64,000 nucleotides of DNA from positions 684,735 through 748,734 of the forward strand of contig JAXIVH010000017.1 in the NCBI GenBank assembly GCA_036785325.1, written 5' to 3'. The stretch is from Urophycis tenuis (taxonomy: Eukaryota > Chordata > Actinopteri > Gadiformes > Phycidae). A model generated the notes under the pieces. The model searched no databases. It was not told where the DNA came from and saw only the letters and a program-made list of their open reading frames with translations. Positions 39,902 to 51,474 of this stretch are shown here, piece by piece (position 1 is the first letter of the stretch; each line of letters starts with the position of its first letter). A program made the translations under genes and the position numbers.

Positions 39902-41510
39902 CGTGTGTGCATGCGTGCGTGTGTGTGCAATGCAGGCACATGGCATGCATGTGCGCGCATGTGTGCCAAGCACGCACGCACGCGCGCACCCATGTGTGTG
40001 CACTTCCCGTGACGATGAAACAACATTGCATCACCTGCCATGTATGTGGTGGAGCACAGGCGTGCCAGTGTGCTGACACATGTCCCAGCTGCAGCCGCCG
40101 GGACCCACTGATCCACAACATGCCCTGCTTTAAAATGATCGACAACAACACTGGCAGGGCTTTTAATGACTCCCACGGGCTAACCGAGGGCTGCCAACTT
40201 AATGAACACCCCTTGTTATTAGACACCGCTCCGAAAGAGGGCCTTGGTCGGGAGCCAGGATCGGAGCACCTCTTGGTATGGTAAGTGAAGGGGTGGCTCT
40301 GTAGGGCAGCTGTGTGACTCCAGCGTATTTTAGTACCGCATAAAACACACATACCATTCACCGCTGTTCAGTCGTTCTGCTGGGGCTTTCATTTAAGAGC
40401 CCACATTTAAGATGCCCACAGGTAGATCGTGTGGACTTCGGCCCCGGAACCTTTTGACTGAGGATGTCCAACTACCAGTCAAAAGGTTCTGGTTCTGAAC
40501 CCAGAACCCTTTGACTGGGAGTTAGGACACCAGGACCACTACCCTATCCTGCCCTGAAAAAGAAGATAACAAAACAGTTCAGAAAAGAAGGTTAGACGAT
40601 GAACAACTGAAGGGAACTGCACAATACAAAAGAACAATAGATAGAGGACAAGATAGACGATAACAGAACAGTGCAGGGGACCAAAATAGACGATAGCAGA
40701 AAACTACAACATAAAAGAACCGTTCAAAAAGAACAATAGACAATAATAGAAAACAGAAGATAGAAGATAACACAAGATAACAGAACATAACACAAGATAA
40801 CAGAAGATGGCAGAACAGTTCAGAAGGGAAGAACAGATGATGATAGAAAACTACACAAAAGAAGAGACACAAAGACAATGTGCAATTAGCATACAGCATC
40901 ACACACTTCAAACCGCGGGACACTTTCCCTCCAAAACACAACACACAACGGCTGCATCGGTTTCCGACTCACGGTTTGCATCGTCCGCAAACCACAGAGA
41001 ACCAACCGGTGTATCACTTAGCCGCAAAAGACACACACACACAAAGAAAAGGCCTGTGACAAACGGTGTCCATCGTGAACGTTATCAAGTCTACCGCGGT
41101 GGATCAGCGGTTCTCACGAGACCGACAGCCGCATCATCGAACCAACCGCTGGGTCCTCGTGAGTCACATCTTGTCCTGCGCAAGGGTCTGTTTCCCTCGC
41201 AAGATGTACAACAAATTGAACAAAGACGCCAAAGCAGAGAGAGTGGATGTAGAGATGGAGAGACCCTGTAGGGGCTTCAATCCCTCATGTTCTCCTCTAA
41301 CTCATGCCATGTGAAGCCCTCCCCCCCTTTACTATCAAAGCCAGCTATCTGCCATCTGGATCCAGTTGGGTTGTTAAGGAGCTTATAAACCAGGAAGGGG
41401 TTCTGGTCGTGGTCCAACATGTGGTTCAGTGCCCGCCGTCCTCTTTCTCTGCCTGGCTTTGTTCACACAGACAGGCGATCCTCTCTGGACTGCAGAACCA
41501 GACTGAGGAG

Positions 41511-41524
41511 CTGTGTGTGTGTGG

Positions 41525-41575
<51 letters not shown>

Positions 41576-41604
41576 TGTGTGTGTGTGTGCGTGTGTGCGT
41601 GTGT
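41511..41604. repeat. (GT)n microsatellite
   Basis: GT tract with a few GC and AT interruptions inside the first collagen intron. Confidence 0.95.
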
Positions 41605-44573
41605 ACACTGAGACTAGCACTTAAACAGAAAATACAACTGTATGTGTATACACGCTGTGTGTATATGCACAGCTTGCAGGCCTCCAGCCTCCACGGCTTG
41701 GATCTCTAACAGGCTCCAGACTGAGGCTGTGATCCTCACCAATAGGCTCACGTTTCATCGAACACATATGAAGGTTACTGATCTGCCATCATGGCGATGA
41801 TGTGCTCATGTGCTCACATGGCGTCATCACTCAGGCATCAGTGTCTTCGGGACATCTAAACCGCTGGCTGCTGGTTTGATCTGGTCAGACTGGGAATGTA
41901 TACCCCCGTTCTAGTTTTGATTTAGATCAGAACGGAAGTTGACTGACGGATGCGAGAGATGGAGGGCGACATGGATGCATTGTGCAATAGACTGTCACAG
42001 CGCTAAACACAACTGTGTTGAGAGGATCTTGCTTTGCTGCAATGCACATCTCCCAAACTGCTGAGCTCTTGTTCTGATGCCTATACCTACACTCACTTTC
42101 TTTTTTAAACGTCAGTCTCCAACTCTTAAATCTTTGAAGCAGTTTCAATATTGATGTATATTCTTCTCCCCAGTTTCTTCCCTTCTCCATTTATTGTTTT
42201 GTTTTAAAAACGGATCGAATGCACTATTACTGTGGCAGCTACTACAATCTCGTCATGTCTCGGATGTGATGACAATAAATACTTGAATCTTGAATCTTGA
42301 ATGCTTTGATATATCTACAACCTCACCTGTAAGTCGCTTCAGATGAAAGCAAGCGCTAACAGTCATGCCATGCGACGTGCCATGTGACGGGGCGGAGTGA
42401 GTCGTTGTAATTCGTCGCTGTAACCACAAACTGCATCCAAGTTATTTAACTCACAACTCCTGCAACGGTTAAATCCGCATACACTTTAAAGCACTGTGCT
42501 TGCACATGCAATCCAACTTTCCAGTCTTTTTTTATTCATTATGGAACCTGAGCCAGTGCTATTGGCCAGACTCCTGATGACAACACCGTTGTTTAAACCC
42601 AAAGCATTGGACACCGCCGTTGGGGCCAAAAAACCCATGATACCGTATCACCACCCTATCGGTTACCCGTGTTAATTGCCGCAATAGCCGTGTAATTTAA
42701 ATAAATGCGCCGAACAGGCTTACCAAGGCCTGATTACATGACTGCGGCTTTACATAACCTGCCACCGCCTGTTCCAGGAGAAGCTGACATTGTGTTTAAA
42801 GAAGGCTTCCATGCATCGGGGGGGAGGCGGGGGAGGGGGGGGGGGGGGTGCGCCTTCGACCCGACGCAGACTTTAAAAACATCCAGTGAAAACATTCAAC
42901 ACAGAACACGCCGCTGGGTTCACTCTCTCCCTGCAGCCCGGGGTCTGGCTGTCACGTTTCCAACATCCCTAATCCAACGGGCGAGTCGCCCGTTCGCCCC
43001 AGACACAGCTGTCCCCCTATGGAGCTGCGAGGCAGCAGAGCCGCGCTGCCTTCACGATAAGGAGGGTGAATTAGGAGACTGGGGCCCCTTGTGATGGGGA
43101 TGGAATTCAGACATGACACACGCGGGCAACCGGCCAACCGCTCCTACACCCAGGGGACGCACGTGGATTAGGAAAGTGTTAAAACGCGAGACACGGTGAC
43201 AGCCGTGGCGGTCGGGCTATCAACACATGACGCTGCGGCGGATTAAGGGCGGCCATTGAACGCCATAACAGCCAGAGGTCTGGCATCAGACAGTTCATGT
43301 GAACTGGAATAACGGACGAGCTCTGATTTAAAAGTGTATAACATAGGAGCGTTCCACTGCCAACGTGATGTGAGCGGTTAGCCGGGAACCACGTGTGTCT
43401 GTCCATGCGTGTCCGTTTTAACACTTGTGGTACACAAAAATCAGTGCGTTGCGCTATCGTGTTGTTGTGTGGAAACATGGCCGCGGGGCCTATTCCCGCA
43501 TTGTGTATCAAACAGCGCAGCCAAGCCAAGGTTTAGCTGCAGACCAATAAGCACAATCAAATGTGCTGGATCAAATGCAAGATGTGAGTATTAATTCGAT
43601 TCCACATGCAGGGCGGGTCTGTCAATGGCCAACACTGTCTGACATGTCAGCAGAGGTTTTGTCTTTCCACATCATGTTCAAGTCTCCAGCCAAATATTAC
43701 GTGAATCGGAAAATTGTTTTTTTTTCAGAGCTTGGGATGTTTTTTTTTACTTGGATGATGTGTCCCAGGTTCTCCGATATCAAATTAATATACAGACATT
43801 TGGAAGCAATTAACCCAAACTGCCATTAATTAAGTCCCTGTTCCCAGCTGGTCTGGCTTCATTTTGAAGCTGTATTCCCAGCATGGAGCGAAACACCAAC
43901 AGGAGCTGACAACTCTGGAATGAGATGGGAATTTGATACAGACAATAGAATCCCCCCCCCCCCCCCCCCCCCCCTCCCCCCCAACACATGACAACTGAAT
44001 GGCACTTTCTTTGCCAGATGATCAGAGGGAATACTTTCCATAACAACAGACATTAAAGTTATGTCAATAGTTTCTGTCAGCATTTCTGTCTTCCTGTTCT
44101 CATTTATTTGCATTCATTCATTTACTTTAATGATTTTGTGAACATCATTAAAATGATCTTTTATCTTTTTTTTTTGGTCAACCTAGTTTGAAACGTTATC
44201 ACATGGCATCGGATATGAAATCGCCTGGCAAGTGAAGAGAGTCCATATTAGTCACATTAATTATGTATCATTATTATCATTATTATTATTATTATTAATG
44301 CACATCTGAAGAAATCCTTTCAGGCTAATTAGCTGCGCCTGCTCGAATGGTCACGTGGGGAAATCAACAGACCAAACCACCGCTGTGTGGAAGACGCTCA
44401 GTGCATCACAACAACTCGATGGGTGACGGTAACTGTACGTGACGCGTTGGGCTAGGACTAGACATGAGAGACGAACGCTTGACTTAAATATAACGCGACA
44501 GTAAATAACACTTTATTACACGATAGGCGGCAACGCGGAAGTGTTTAACGTGAAGACGAATAATCCACCTTAC

Positions 44574-44685
44574 CTGGAGGCGCTACGCCAGAGCCGGACT
44601 CCCCCGCGAAGTCGTCAGTCAAGCCGTCGCTCATCCGCGTGAACCACACAAGACACACCGTCCATTGTACTGCCCAGCCTAACAT
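44574..44685 (-). CDS. Collagen exon 1: start codon and signal peptide
   Basis: The ATG at 44685-44683 is the first after an in-frame TAA 27 nt upstream. It opens 37 codons beginning MLGWAVQWTVCLVWF, a hydrophobic secretion signal, followed by an acidic Gly/Ser stretch (DDFAGESGSG) and a phase-1 end at CCTCCAG|GTAAGG. Joining the last G to exon 2 makes an Asp codon, giving PPDEVNILDEL. This resembles the start of type V/XI TSPN domains, where a hydrophobic leader is followed by a short motif and a leucine-rich helix start. The next exon lies 19.5 kb away, as is common for first introns of large collagen genes. A further small exon inside that intron cannot be excluded. Confidence 0.8.
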
Positions 44686-45190
44686 AACTGCTGGTGCGGT
44701 AAATTGGTCTTAAATACTCAATGAAACGTTATAATTAGGAAATCACCGTCGATTCATGCAGGTAATGGTGAGCGAAATAGGTTGTTTTTTTAACTGTTAT
44801 CCACCTGAGACAGCAGTAACATCCAACGCATGTTTTTTTGGTGTTTCAATTTGTCAATAAGAAATTATGCTTTGAAACTGAAGCGAATTTCAGCAAATCA
44901 ACGAAATACACCTGTCAGGTGTCCTCTAGTTTGTCGTTGGCGTGAATTGAAACAGGCCTAACTCTCCGTCCTCTTGCTCTCCATCTTTCCCTCGACGACG
45001 CAACAGGTACCTCAGCCAACGGCATCTGCCGCACGAGAGCACGGCGATGCGCGCCAAATGTGTCGCGCAAACAAAGTCACGCCCACGTGTGTGTTGAAAA
45101 CCAATCGGATCCATTCGTATCCACAAACCAATAAACACCGAGTCACAAATACGGTTACATTGACCCTGAAAAAAAAAGTAGTATAGTCTA
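44686..45190 (-). promoter_or_regulatory. Intergenic region with the inferred collagen promoter
   Basis: This 500-bp interval separates the inferred poly(A) site of the channel gene from the collagen start codon. On the minus strand a TATTTAAG TATA-like element lies about 35 nt upstream of the ATG. It is close enough that the true cap site may be further up or in an unseen 5' exon. A GC-richer block with several CpGs at 44940-45110 could be a CpG-island promoter. No start site can be proven from sequence alone. Confidence 0.35.
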
Positions 45191-45194
45191 TGTA

Positions 45195-48100
45195 TTTTGG
45201 ATTTTTCATAATCATGTCTCTTTATTCAAGAACCTATATTCATACAAAATCTAATGGTACAGTAGAAATGGCTGTAGGATGGACAGCCAAGTGTAACAGA
45301 CCAGGCAGCAAAATGAGTCCCCCTCTCCACAACCTCTTTTTAAGAGAGAACCCTAAAATCATCATCACCCAAATATGGAAATCAAATCGTTATTCAAGCG
45401 TTTCTCTTTTTTTTTTTTTTTTTTTCCTGAACCAGAAAAAAAAAAACACAACCAAGAAACAGAACATACATCTCATGGACTGTGAAGTCAAACAATGTCT
45501 CTTTTTCTTTTTTTTTTCTCAACATGCACATACATATTTTTTTTCTCAGAACATGCAAAGAACATGACATGTCCGGCAGGGGATAGCCACAACCAAACGC
45601 ACCCAGTAAAAACCGTTGCATCTCACAATGCGTCACACCTTTGTCGTTCCAGTGTAGGACTTGAAGGGGCAGATGGTTTGAATTAATAAAGGGCTTGGGT
45701 TATTATGTCTGTAACCTACGACTGTTCACAGGTCGACCCCCCTTCCATTCTACACCAACAAACTGGGACATTTAGACATGTAGAAAACTAAAATAATGTC
45801 ACCCATTTCAATATAATGCCACTTAACTTCCATTTTACTGTTGCTAAACCTTATTGAGTCCAAATAAAAATACAAAATTCACTCATTAGAGATGGCACAA
45901 TGCACAAGACAAAAAAATGACATGTCAAATTTGATTAGGTACACAGTGAAAAAAACATTATTTTGTGTTAAAAGTATAATCTATACTGGTAAATAATCTG
46001 CTGTTTTGGTTGGCCATATTGTGTTGACAATCAATATAACAGATGCTGTTTTAGTCTTCAAATTGATGTCAATGTACTTACCAAAAACTGCAGTACAGTA
46101 GGCTATATCTGGTACTCAAGACATGTGGAGAAACACTAGTAGCTATTTCTAAGATTGCTTTAAACTAGATCTGATTATAAAACAAACACAATTGTCATAA
46201 TTTGGGCAGTTTCTTTCATTCATGCATTTGGCTCATCAATCTAAAAAAAATGCCTTGTGTTTCAAATATGCTGGGGGTTTTTTTTAAACAGCATTTGTGC
46301 CTCAGTGTGTATTTGACCCGACTACACAACAACACGACACAGCCGCCATTTGCATTGTCTTCTTCATACACACACAAACACACACAGCAACAGTTTGGTC
46401 ACAATCAGGGTAAAGCTTGAATCTGGATAAAGCTACAGGGTTCCAAGTTGTTGCATAGCCCTCCTCTGAATCAACAGTAAGCAACAACAACTTCATCAAT
46501 TCCTTTTCTCATGTGAATATGGCCCAGATTCAAACCTCAAATGCAATAAATAATCTCTCAAAGTAATACTCGTGGAAAGAAAGAAAAAAAAGCACGCACA
46601 GGAAGAACAGAACTCATTTCAAATATGGCAACAACAACAACAAAAAGGTTTTAATGTGTTTTCATATACTCTGCATAAAGTGACATGGATGAGATTCTGG
46701 ATTTAATAATCAGGGGTATGTGACTGCACTGGGGCATTTGTTATGGAGGGGGCTCATGGGGGTAAACATCCCATAAATCAAATGGCATACCATAATACTC
46801 TGTTTACTCTCATACCCCCCCTCCCCTTTTGTAATCACAACCCAAAGCGTGGTCTGAAACAGAAAGGCTGAGCATACGCCCTTCAGCAAACTCCAACCCA
46901 TCTTTTGCAAAGTTCATAACCCTGGCATGCAATACGATGTTCAGTATGCACCTGTAGGCTGGCTTCACCTACTACTCAGAAGAACAATAATTGAACTTTC
47001 AATGCATTCTGTGCCATATTTTCGGGTCAAACAAACAATTTGATCGATTAGACAAATAAAACTTTTGCCTTCAATAAACATTTTACCTTCGTTATATTTA
47101 CAACTAAATATATTTCTTTATATGCATAACCATTTAATCAGTGATTTTATTATCTCAGTTCCCCCACACCTTCATGAGACTCTGTATTAAAGCCAGGCTG
47201 CATTATGAATTAAATATATCAATCTGAAAAGCAAGGCACTTGGTACTCAGCCACATAACTCCATGAAAAGATCCATGTACTCCATAAATGCATTCAGAAA
47301 ATGTACATCATACATTAACAATTTACAAAAAGAACAACACAGAAACGCAAAAAGGTACTCAAGCTGTTTTCGTCTTGTTCGAAGTAAACTAGAATCTTTA
47401 GTCGGCGTTTTTTTTTGTTTGTTTTTTGTCCTTTTTGTCCTCTCACGAGTTCGGCAGTTTCGCTAGCTACACGAACATCCCGAATATCGCTTTCTAGTGA
47501 CTGCTCAATACTGGCAACAACACACAGTTAAGCTATGTTAGAAACCCCCCACACATCCACTTGAGAACCCTAATTTAATCTCAAACAATGTCCCGCGGGC
47601 AGGCTTTGGTGACGGCCGTATTCGCCTCTCGACGAGTACACACTCTCGACTTGCCCGAGACGCTATAGGCTGAGCGCATTGTTTATGTGACGTAAAACGC
47701 TGTCAAACTGAGTTACACATCCACTCACTTTACACCAGGAGGAAGCAGGCTGTAAGCAAGACGCATTTCAAACGGGTCCCGCGTCTGTAAGCGTCGCCTG
47801 TAGTTCCCTCACAGTCATGGACGTGTGTCCCCTGGCCTTGCGCGACAGGGACTATATTTTGGCTTTTTGTCGTCGGGTTAAAGTAAGGATTTCACTGGCC
47901 AAGGCAGAAAAGTTATTCACCTGTAACACACACTTTTTTTTTTTGCAAAACAAAAACTGCTATTCCAGAGTGCAAGAGAAGGGGTAGAAAAAAATGTAAA
48001 TCTTTCCGTTTTTTCCTTTCTCGGAGAACCTTTATGTATAAAAAAAAAAAGAAACGCGTGACACTACAAAAGTGGAATGATATTTCACTTTCCGTTGACG

Positions 48101-48210
48101 TTTAATTGTTCAGAAAGCGTGGCGGGAACCTCCGCGTCTCCTCCGCCCTCTCACCCCCTTACACCACCTTCCACCGGCTGGTCTTCGGGCAGTGTGCGCA
48201 GACCCCCAGG
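45195..48210 (-). other. cacna1b: cacna1b 3' UTR (inferred)
   Basis: About 3 kb downstream of the stop codon, AT-rich, without other genes, recognisable mobile elements or splice signals. It ends at an AATAAA on the minus strand (45221-45226; cleavage expected about 45195-45210). Many T/A homopolymers. Earlier poly(A) sites may also be used. Confidence 0.6.
45221..45226 (-). terminator. cacna1b: Poly(A) signal AATAAA for cacna1b (candidate)
   Basis: The plus-strand tttatt reads AATAAA on the gene strand. It is the last canonical hexamer I noticed before the collagen promoter region. Assignment is positional only. Confidence 0.4.
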
Positions 48211-48786
48211 CTAGCACCAGTCCTCCTCGTTGGAATCTCTGAGACCCCCGCTCCCCCGGGATCCGGACCCCGACGCCGCGTTGACCCCCAGGGTGAAGTG
48301 GAAACCATTCGGGACCCCCACATGTGAGGTGGTGGCTGAAGAGGGGGTGGTGGTCCTGGTGGAACGTCCTTCTCCTCCTCCTCCTCCTCCTCCTCCTCCG
48401 TGACCTCCTCCACCTCCTCCTCCTGCTCCTCGGCCTCCGTGGCTACTCACAGCATCCTGGAAGTCTTCTGGGCCCTCCAGGAGGCCGCGCTGGGATGGGG
48501 AGTCCCAGGCCGGAGCGAGGGGCTGGTGGCCGCTGTGGGGGTCCGAGCCCATGCTGGTCACCGGCAGGAGGAGAAGGTCGTCCTGTCCACCGGCTCGGGA
48601 CTGGTGGTGCGGGTGCCCTCCGCCGGCGGTGGTGGTGGTGAAGGAGGAGATGGAGGTGGAGGAGGGGGTGGTCTTGTAGGAGACCCCCGGGCGGGGGGTG
48701 AGGGGCGTCTGGGGCAGCTGTCGGCGTCCGCGGGTGGAGGTTATCGTCGTCACGACGACGGGACCACCTTTGACCATGCTAGCGCC
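48211..48786 (-). CDS. cacna1b: cacna1b last coding exon: RIM-BP site to C-terminal DWC
   Basis: 576 nt including TAG (48213-48211), acceptor tcaccacag|GGC, phase 0. It encodes GASMVKGGPVVVTTITSTRG, RRQLPQTPLTPRPGVSYKTT, ... VTSMGSDPHSGHQPLAPAWD, ... GPEDFQDAVSSHGGRG, a glycine run with a single His, RSTRTTTPSSATTSHVGVPN, GFHFTLGVNAASGSGSRGSG and GLRDSNEEDWC. RQLPQTPLTPRP is the SH3 site for RIM-binding protein. The C-terminal (D/E)DWC/DHWC is a PDZ ligand (Mint-type). VPNGFHFTLG matches human VPNGYHCTLG. The glycine run (GGA/GGT on the coding strand) is expanded compared with human. Confidence 0.95.
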   Translation of the reverse strand, partial: GASMVKGGPVVVTTITSTRGRRQLPQTPLTPRPGVSYKTTPSSTSISSFTTTTAGGGHPHHQSRAGGQDDLLLLPVTSMGSDPHSGHQPLAPAWDSPSQRGLLEGPEDFQDAVSSHGGRGAGGGGGGGHGGGGGGGGGEGRSTRTTTPSSATTSHVGVPNGFHFTLGVNAASGSGSRGSGGLRDSNEEDWC

Positions 48787-49640
48787 CTGTGGTGAAGTCA
48801 TAGAAACATAGATATTACCAAGATAAAAACATACACAATACATATAGTATATACCCCATGATCACATAAGTAACTAATCAAAAATATTTGTAACTTTTAA
48901 ATGTTAACTTAAATCTTATTCTTATTCTTATTTTTTTTATCTGAAGAGAGGAATTAAAAAAATAATTAGGTTTTGTGAGAAGTGAGAGTGACCTGCTGCT
49001 CTACAAGTGAGAGTGACCTGCTGCTCTACAAGTGAGAGTGACCTGATGCTGTATAAGTGAGAGTGACCTGCTACTGTATAAGGGAGAGTGACCTGCTGCT
49101 GTATAAGTGAGAGTGACCTGCTGCGGTATAAGTGAGAGTGACCTGCTGCGGTATAAGAATGTGACCTGCTGCTGTACAAGTGAGAGTGACCTGCTACTGT
49201 ATAAGTGAGAGTGACCTGCTGCGGTATAAGTGAGAGTGACCTGCTGTGTATAAGTGAGAGTGACCCGCTGCTGTATAAGTGAGAGTAACCTGCTGCTTTA
49301 TAAGTGAGAGTGACCTGTTGCGGTACAAGTGAGAGTGACCTGCTGCTGTATAAGTGAGAGTGACCTGCTGCGGTATGAGTGAGAGTGACCTGCTGCTGTA
49401 CAAGTGAGAGTGACCTGCTGCTCTACAAGTGAGAGTGACCTGCTGCTGTACAAGTGAGAGTGACCTGCTACTGTATAAGTGAGAGTGACCTGCTGCTGTA
49501 TAAGTGAGAGTGACCTGCTGCGGTATAAGTGAGAGTGACCTGCTGTGTATAAGTGAGAGTGACCCGCTGCTGTATAAGTGAGAGTGACCTGCTGCTTTAT
49601 AAGTGAGAGTGACCTGCTGCTGTATAAGTGAGAGTAAAGA

Positions 49641-49815
49641 GTAAAGGTGCATTTAGCAGATGCTTTTGTCCAAAGGGACTTACAATCAGTACATTTGTGG
49701 GGTTCGACATGTGGACAGTTGGAGGAGGGGATCAAGGGGATCGAACCGCCGACCCTACGGTTAGTGGACGACCCGCTCTGTCCACCCGCTCTAACCACTG
49801 AGCTACTGCCGCCAA
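49641..49815 (-). mobile_element. tRNA-derived SINE, copy 1
   Basis: On the minus strand: GGCGGCAGTAGCTCAGTGG (pol III A-box), GGCGGTTCGATCCCC (B-box), a short body, and the tail GTAAGTCCCTTTGGACAAAA then GCATCTGCTAAATGC and a TTTACTC end. A tRNA-related head plus this tail marks a fish tRNA-SINE. Confidence 0.85.
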
Positions 49816-50129
49816 GAGAGTGAGAGTGACCTGCTACTGTATAAGTGAGAGTGACCAGCTACTGTATAAGTGAGAGTGACCTGCTACTGTATAAGTGAGA
49901 GTGACCTGCTGCTGTATAAGTGAGAGTGACCTGCTGCGGTATAAGTGAGAGTGACCTGCTGCGGTATAAGTGAGAGTGTCCTGTTGCGGTATAAGTGAGA
50001 GTGACCTGCTGCAGTATAAGTGAGAGTGACCTGCTGTGTATAAGTGAGAATGACCTGCTTTGTATAAGTGAGAGTGACCTGCTGTGTATAAGTGAGAGTG
50101 ACCTGCTGCTGTATAAGTGAGAGTAAAGA

Positions 50130-50291
50130 GTAAAGGTGCATTTAGCAGATGCTTTTGTCCAAAGGGACTTACAATCAGTACATTTGTGGGGTTCGACATG
50201 TGGACAGTTGGAGGAAGGGATCAAGGGGATCGAACCGCCGACCCTACGGTTAGTGGACGACCCGCTCTACCCACTGAGCTACTGCCGCCAA
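50130..50291 (-). mobile_element. tRNA-derived SINE, copy 2
   Basis: Nearly identical to copy 1 but lacking 13 bp (tgtccacccgctc) in the head, and with single-base changes. The same orientation and matching flanks in the minisatellite imply array duplication, not a new insertion. Confidence 0.85.
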
Positions 50292-50730
50292 CAGAGTGAG
50301 AGTGACCTGCTGCGGTATAAGTGAGAGTTACCTGCTACTGTATAAGTGAGAGTGACCTGCTGCTGTATAAGTGAGAGTGACCTGCTGCGGTATAAGTGAG
50401 AGTGACCTGCTGCGGTATAAGTGAGAGTGACCTGCTGCTGTATAAGTGAGAGTGACCTGCTGCAGTATAAGTGAGAGTGACCTGCTACTGTATAAGTGAG
50501 AGTGACCTGCTGCTGTATAAGTGAGAGTGACCTGCTGCGGTATAAGTGAGAGTGACCTGCTGCGGTATAAGTGAGAGTGACCTGCTGTGGTATAAGTGAG
50601 AGTGACCTGCTGCAGTATAAGTGAGAGTGACCTGCTGTGTATAAGTGAGAATGACCTGCTTTGTATAAGTGAGAGTGACCTGCTGTGTATAAGTGAGAGT
50701 GACCTGCTGCTGTATAAGTGAGAGTAAAGA

Positions 50731-50905
50731 GTAAAGGTGCATTTAGCAGATGCTTTTGTCCAAAGGGACTTACAATCAGTACATTTGTGGGGTTCGACAT
50801 GTGGACAGTTGGAGGAAGGGATCAAGGGGATCGAACCGCCGACCCTACGGTTAGTGGACGACCCGCTCTGTCCACCCGCTCTACCCACTGAGCTACTGCC
50901 GCCAA
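50731..50905 (-). mobile_element. tRNA-derived SINE, copy 3
   Basis: Same length and head structure as copy 1. Its left flank matches copy 2's left flank over many minisatellite units. Confidence 0.85.
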
Positions 50906-51474
50906 GAGAGTGAGAGTGACCTGCTGCGGTATAAGTGAGAGTGACCTGCTACTGTATAAGTGAGAGTGACCTGCTGCTGTATAAGTGAGAGTGACCTGCT
51001 GCGGTATAAGTGAGAGTGACCTGCTGCGGTATAAGTGAGAGTGACCCGCTGCTGTATAAGTGAGAGTGACCTGCTGCTGTATAAGTGAGAGTGACCTGCT
51101 GCGGTATAAGTGAGAGTGACCTGCTACTGTATAAGTGAGAGTGACCTTCTGCGGTATAAGTGAGAGTGACCTGCTGCTCTACAAGTAAGAGTGACCTGCT
51201 GCGGTATAAGTGAGAGTGACCTGCTGCGGTATAAGTGAGAGTGACCTGCTGCTGTATAAGTGAGAGTGACCTGCTGTGGTATAAGTGAGAGTGACCTGCT
51301 GCTGTATAAGTGAGAGTGACCTGCTGCTCTACAAGTGAGAGTGACCTGCTGCGGTGTAAGTGAGAGTGACCTGCTGCTGTACAAGTGAGAGTGACCTGCT
51401 GCTCTACAAGTGAGAGTGACCTGCTGCTCTACAAGTGAGAGTGACCTGCAGCGGTGTAAGTGAGAGTGACACAC

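Larger units (their letters stand above)
25089..44573 (-). other. First intron of the collagen gene
   Basis: 19.5 kb with no convincing exon on either strand. It is AT-leaning and mostly unique. I see scattered repeat tails (33650-33795, 35945-35995, 39005-39350, 41930-42300), microsatellites (28345-28382 CCA, 36184-36217 GGAT, 39712-39738 and 39867-39898 GT, 41511-41604 GT, 44276-44297 ATT), poly-G/C runs (34585-34612, 38369-38383, 42838-42848, 43953-43982) and small perfect hairpins (28141-28162, 28775-28819). GC-richer islands near 30430-30860, 40080-40290 and 42560-43140 could be regulatory. That is only a guess. Confidence 0.6.
48981..51470. repeat. 25-bp minisatellite filling the last cacna1b intron
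   Basis: Unit agtgagagtgacctgctgct plus gtata, with variants at the gctgct/gcggta positions and ctctacaag endings. It spans about 2.5 kb of the 2.7-kb intron and is interrupted by three SINE copies. On the coding strand the consensus has no stop, and because 25 is not a multiple of three the array reads as a 25-residue repeat (…QVTLTYTAAGHSHLY…). The segments before the second and third SINE are nearly identical, showing a higher-order unit of about 600 bp. Confidence 0.95.

Noticed and set aside
49700..49815. Genuine tRNA gene suggested by A- and B-box motifs
   Set aside because: The head is followed by a SINE body and tail, appears three times in an array and lacks a proper cloverleaf; it is a SINE.
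49194..50888. Several 120-186 codon minus-strand frames reading RSLSLI.../VTLTYTAAGHSHLY
   Set aside because: They are the stop-free 25-bp repeat read in different registers, with no start context or splice support.
48981..51470. CRISPR-like array of short repeats
   Set aside because: The 25-bp units are directly adjacent without unique spacers, lie within a vertebrate gene intron, and vary gradually. This is a minisatellite.
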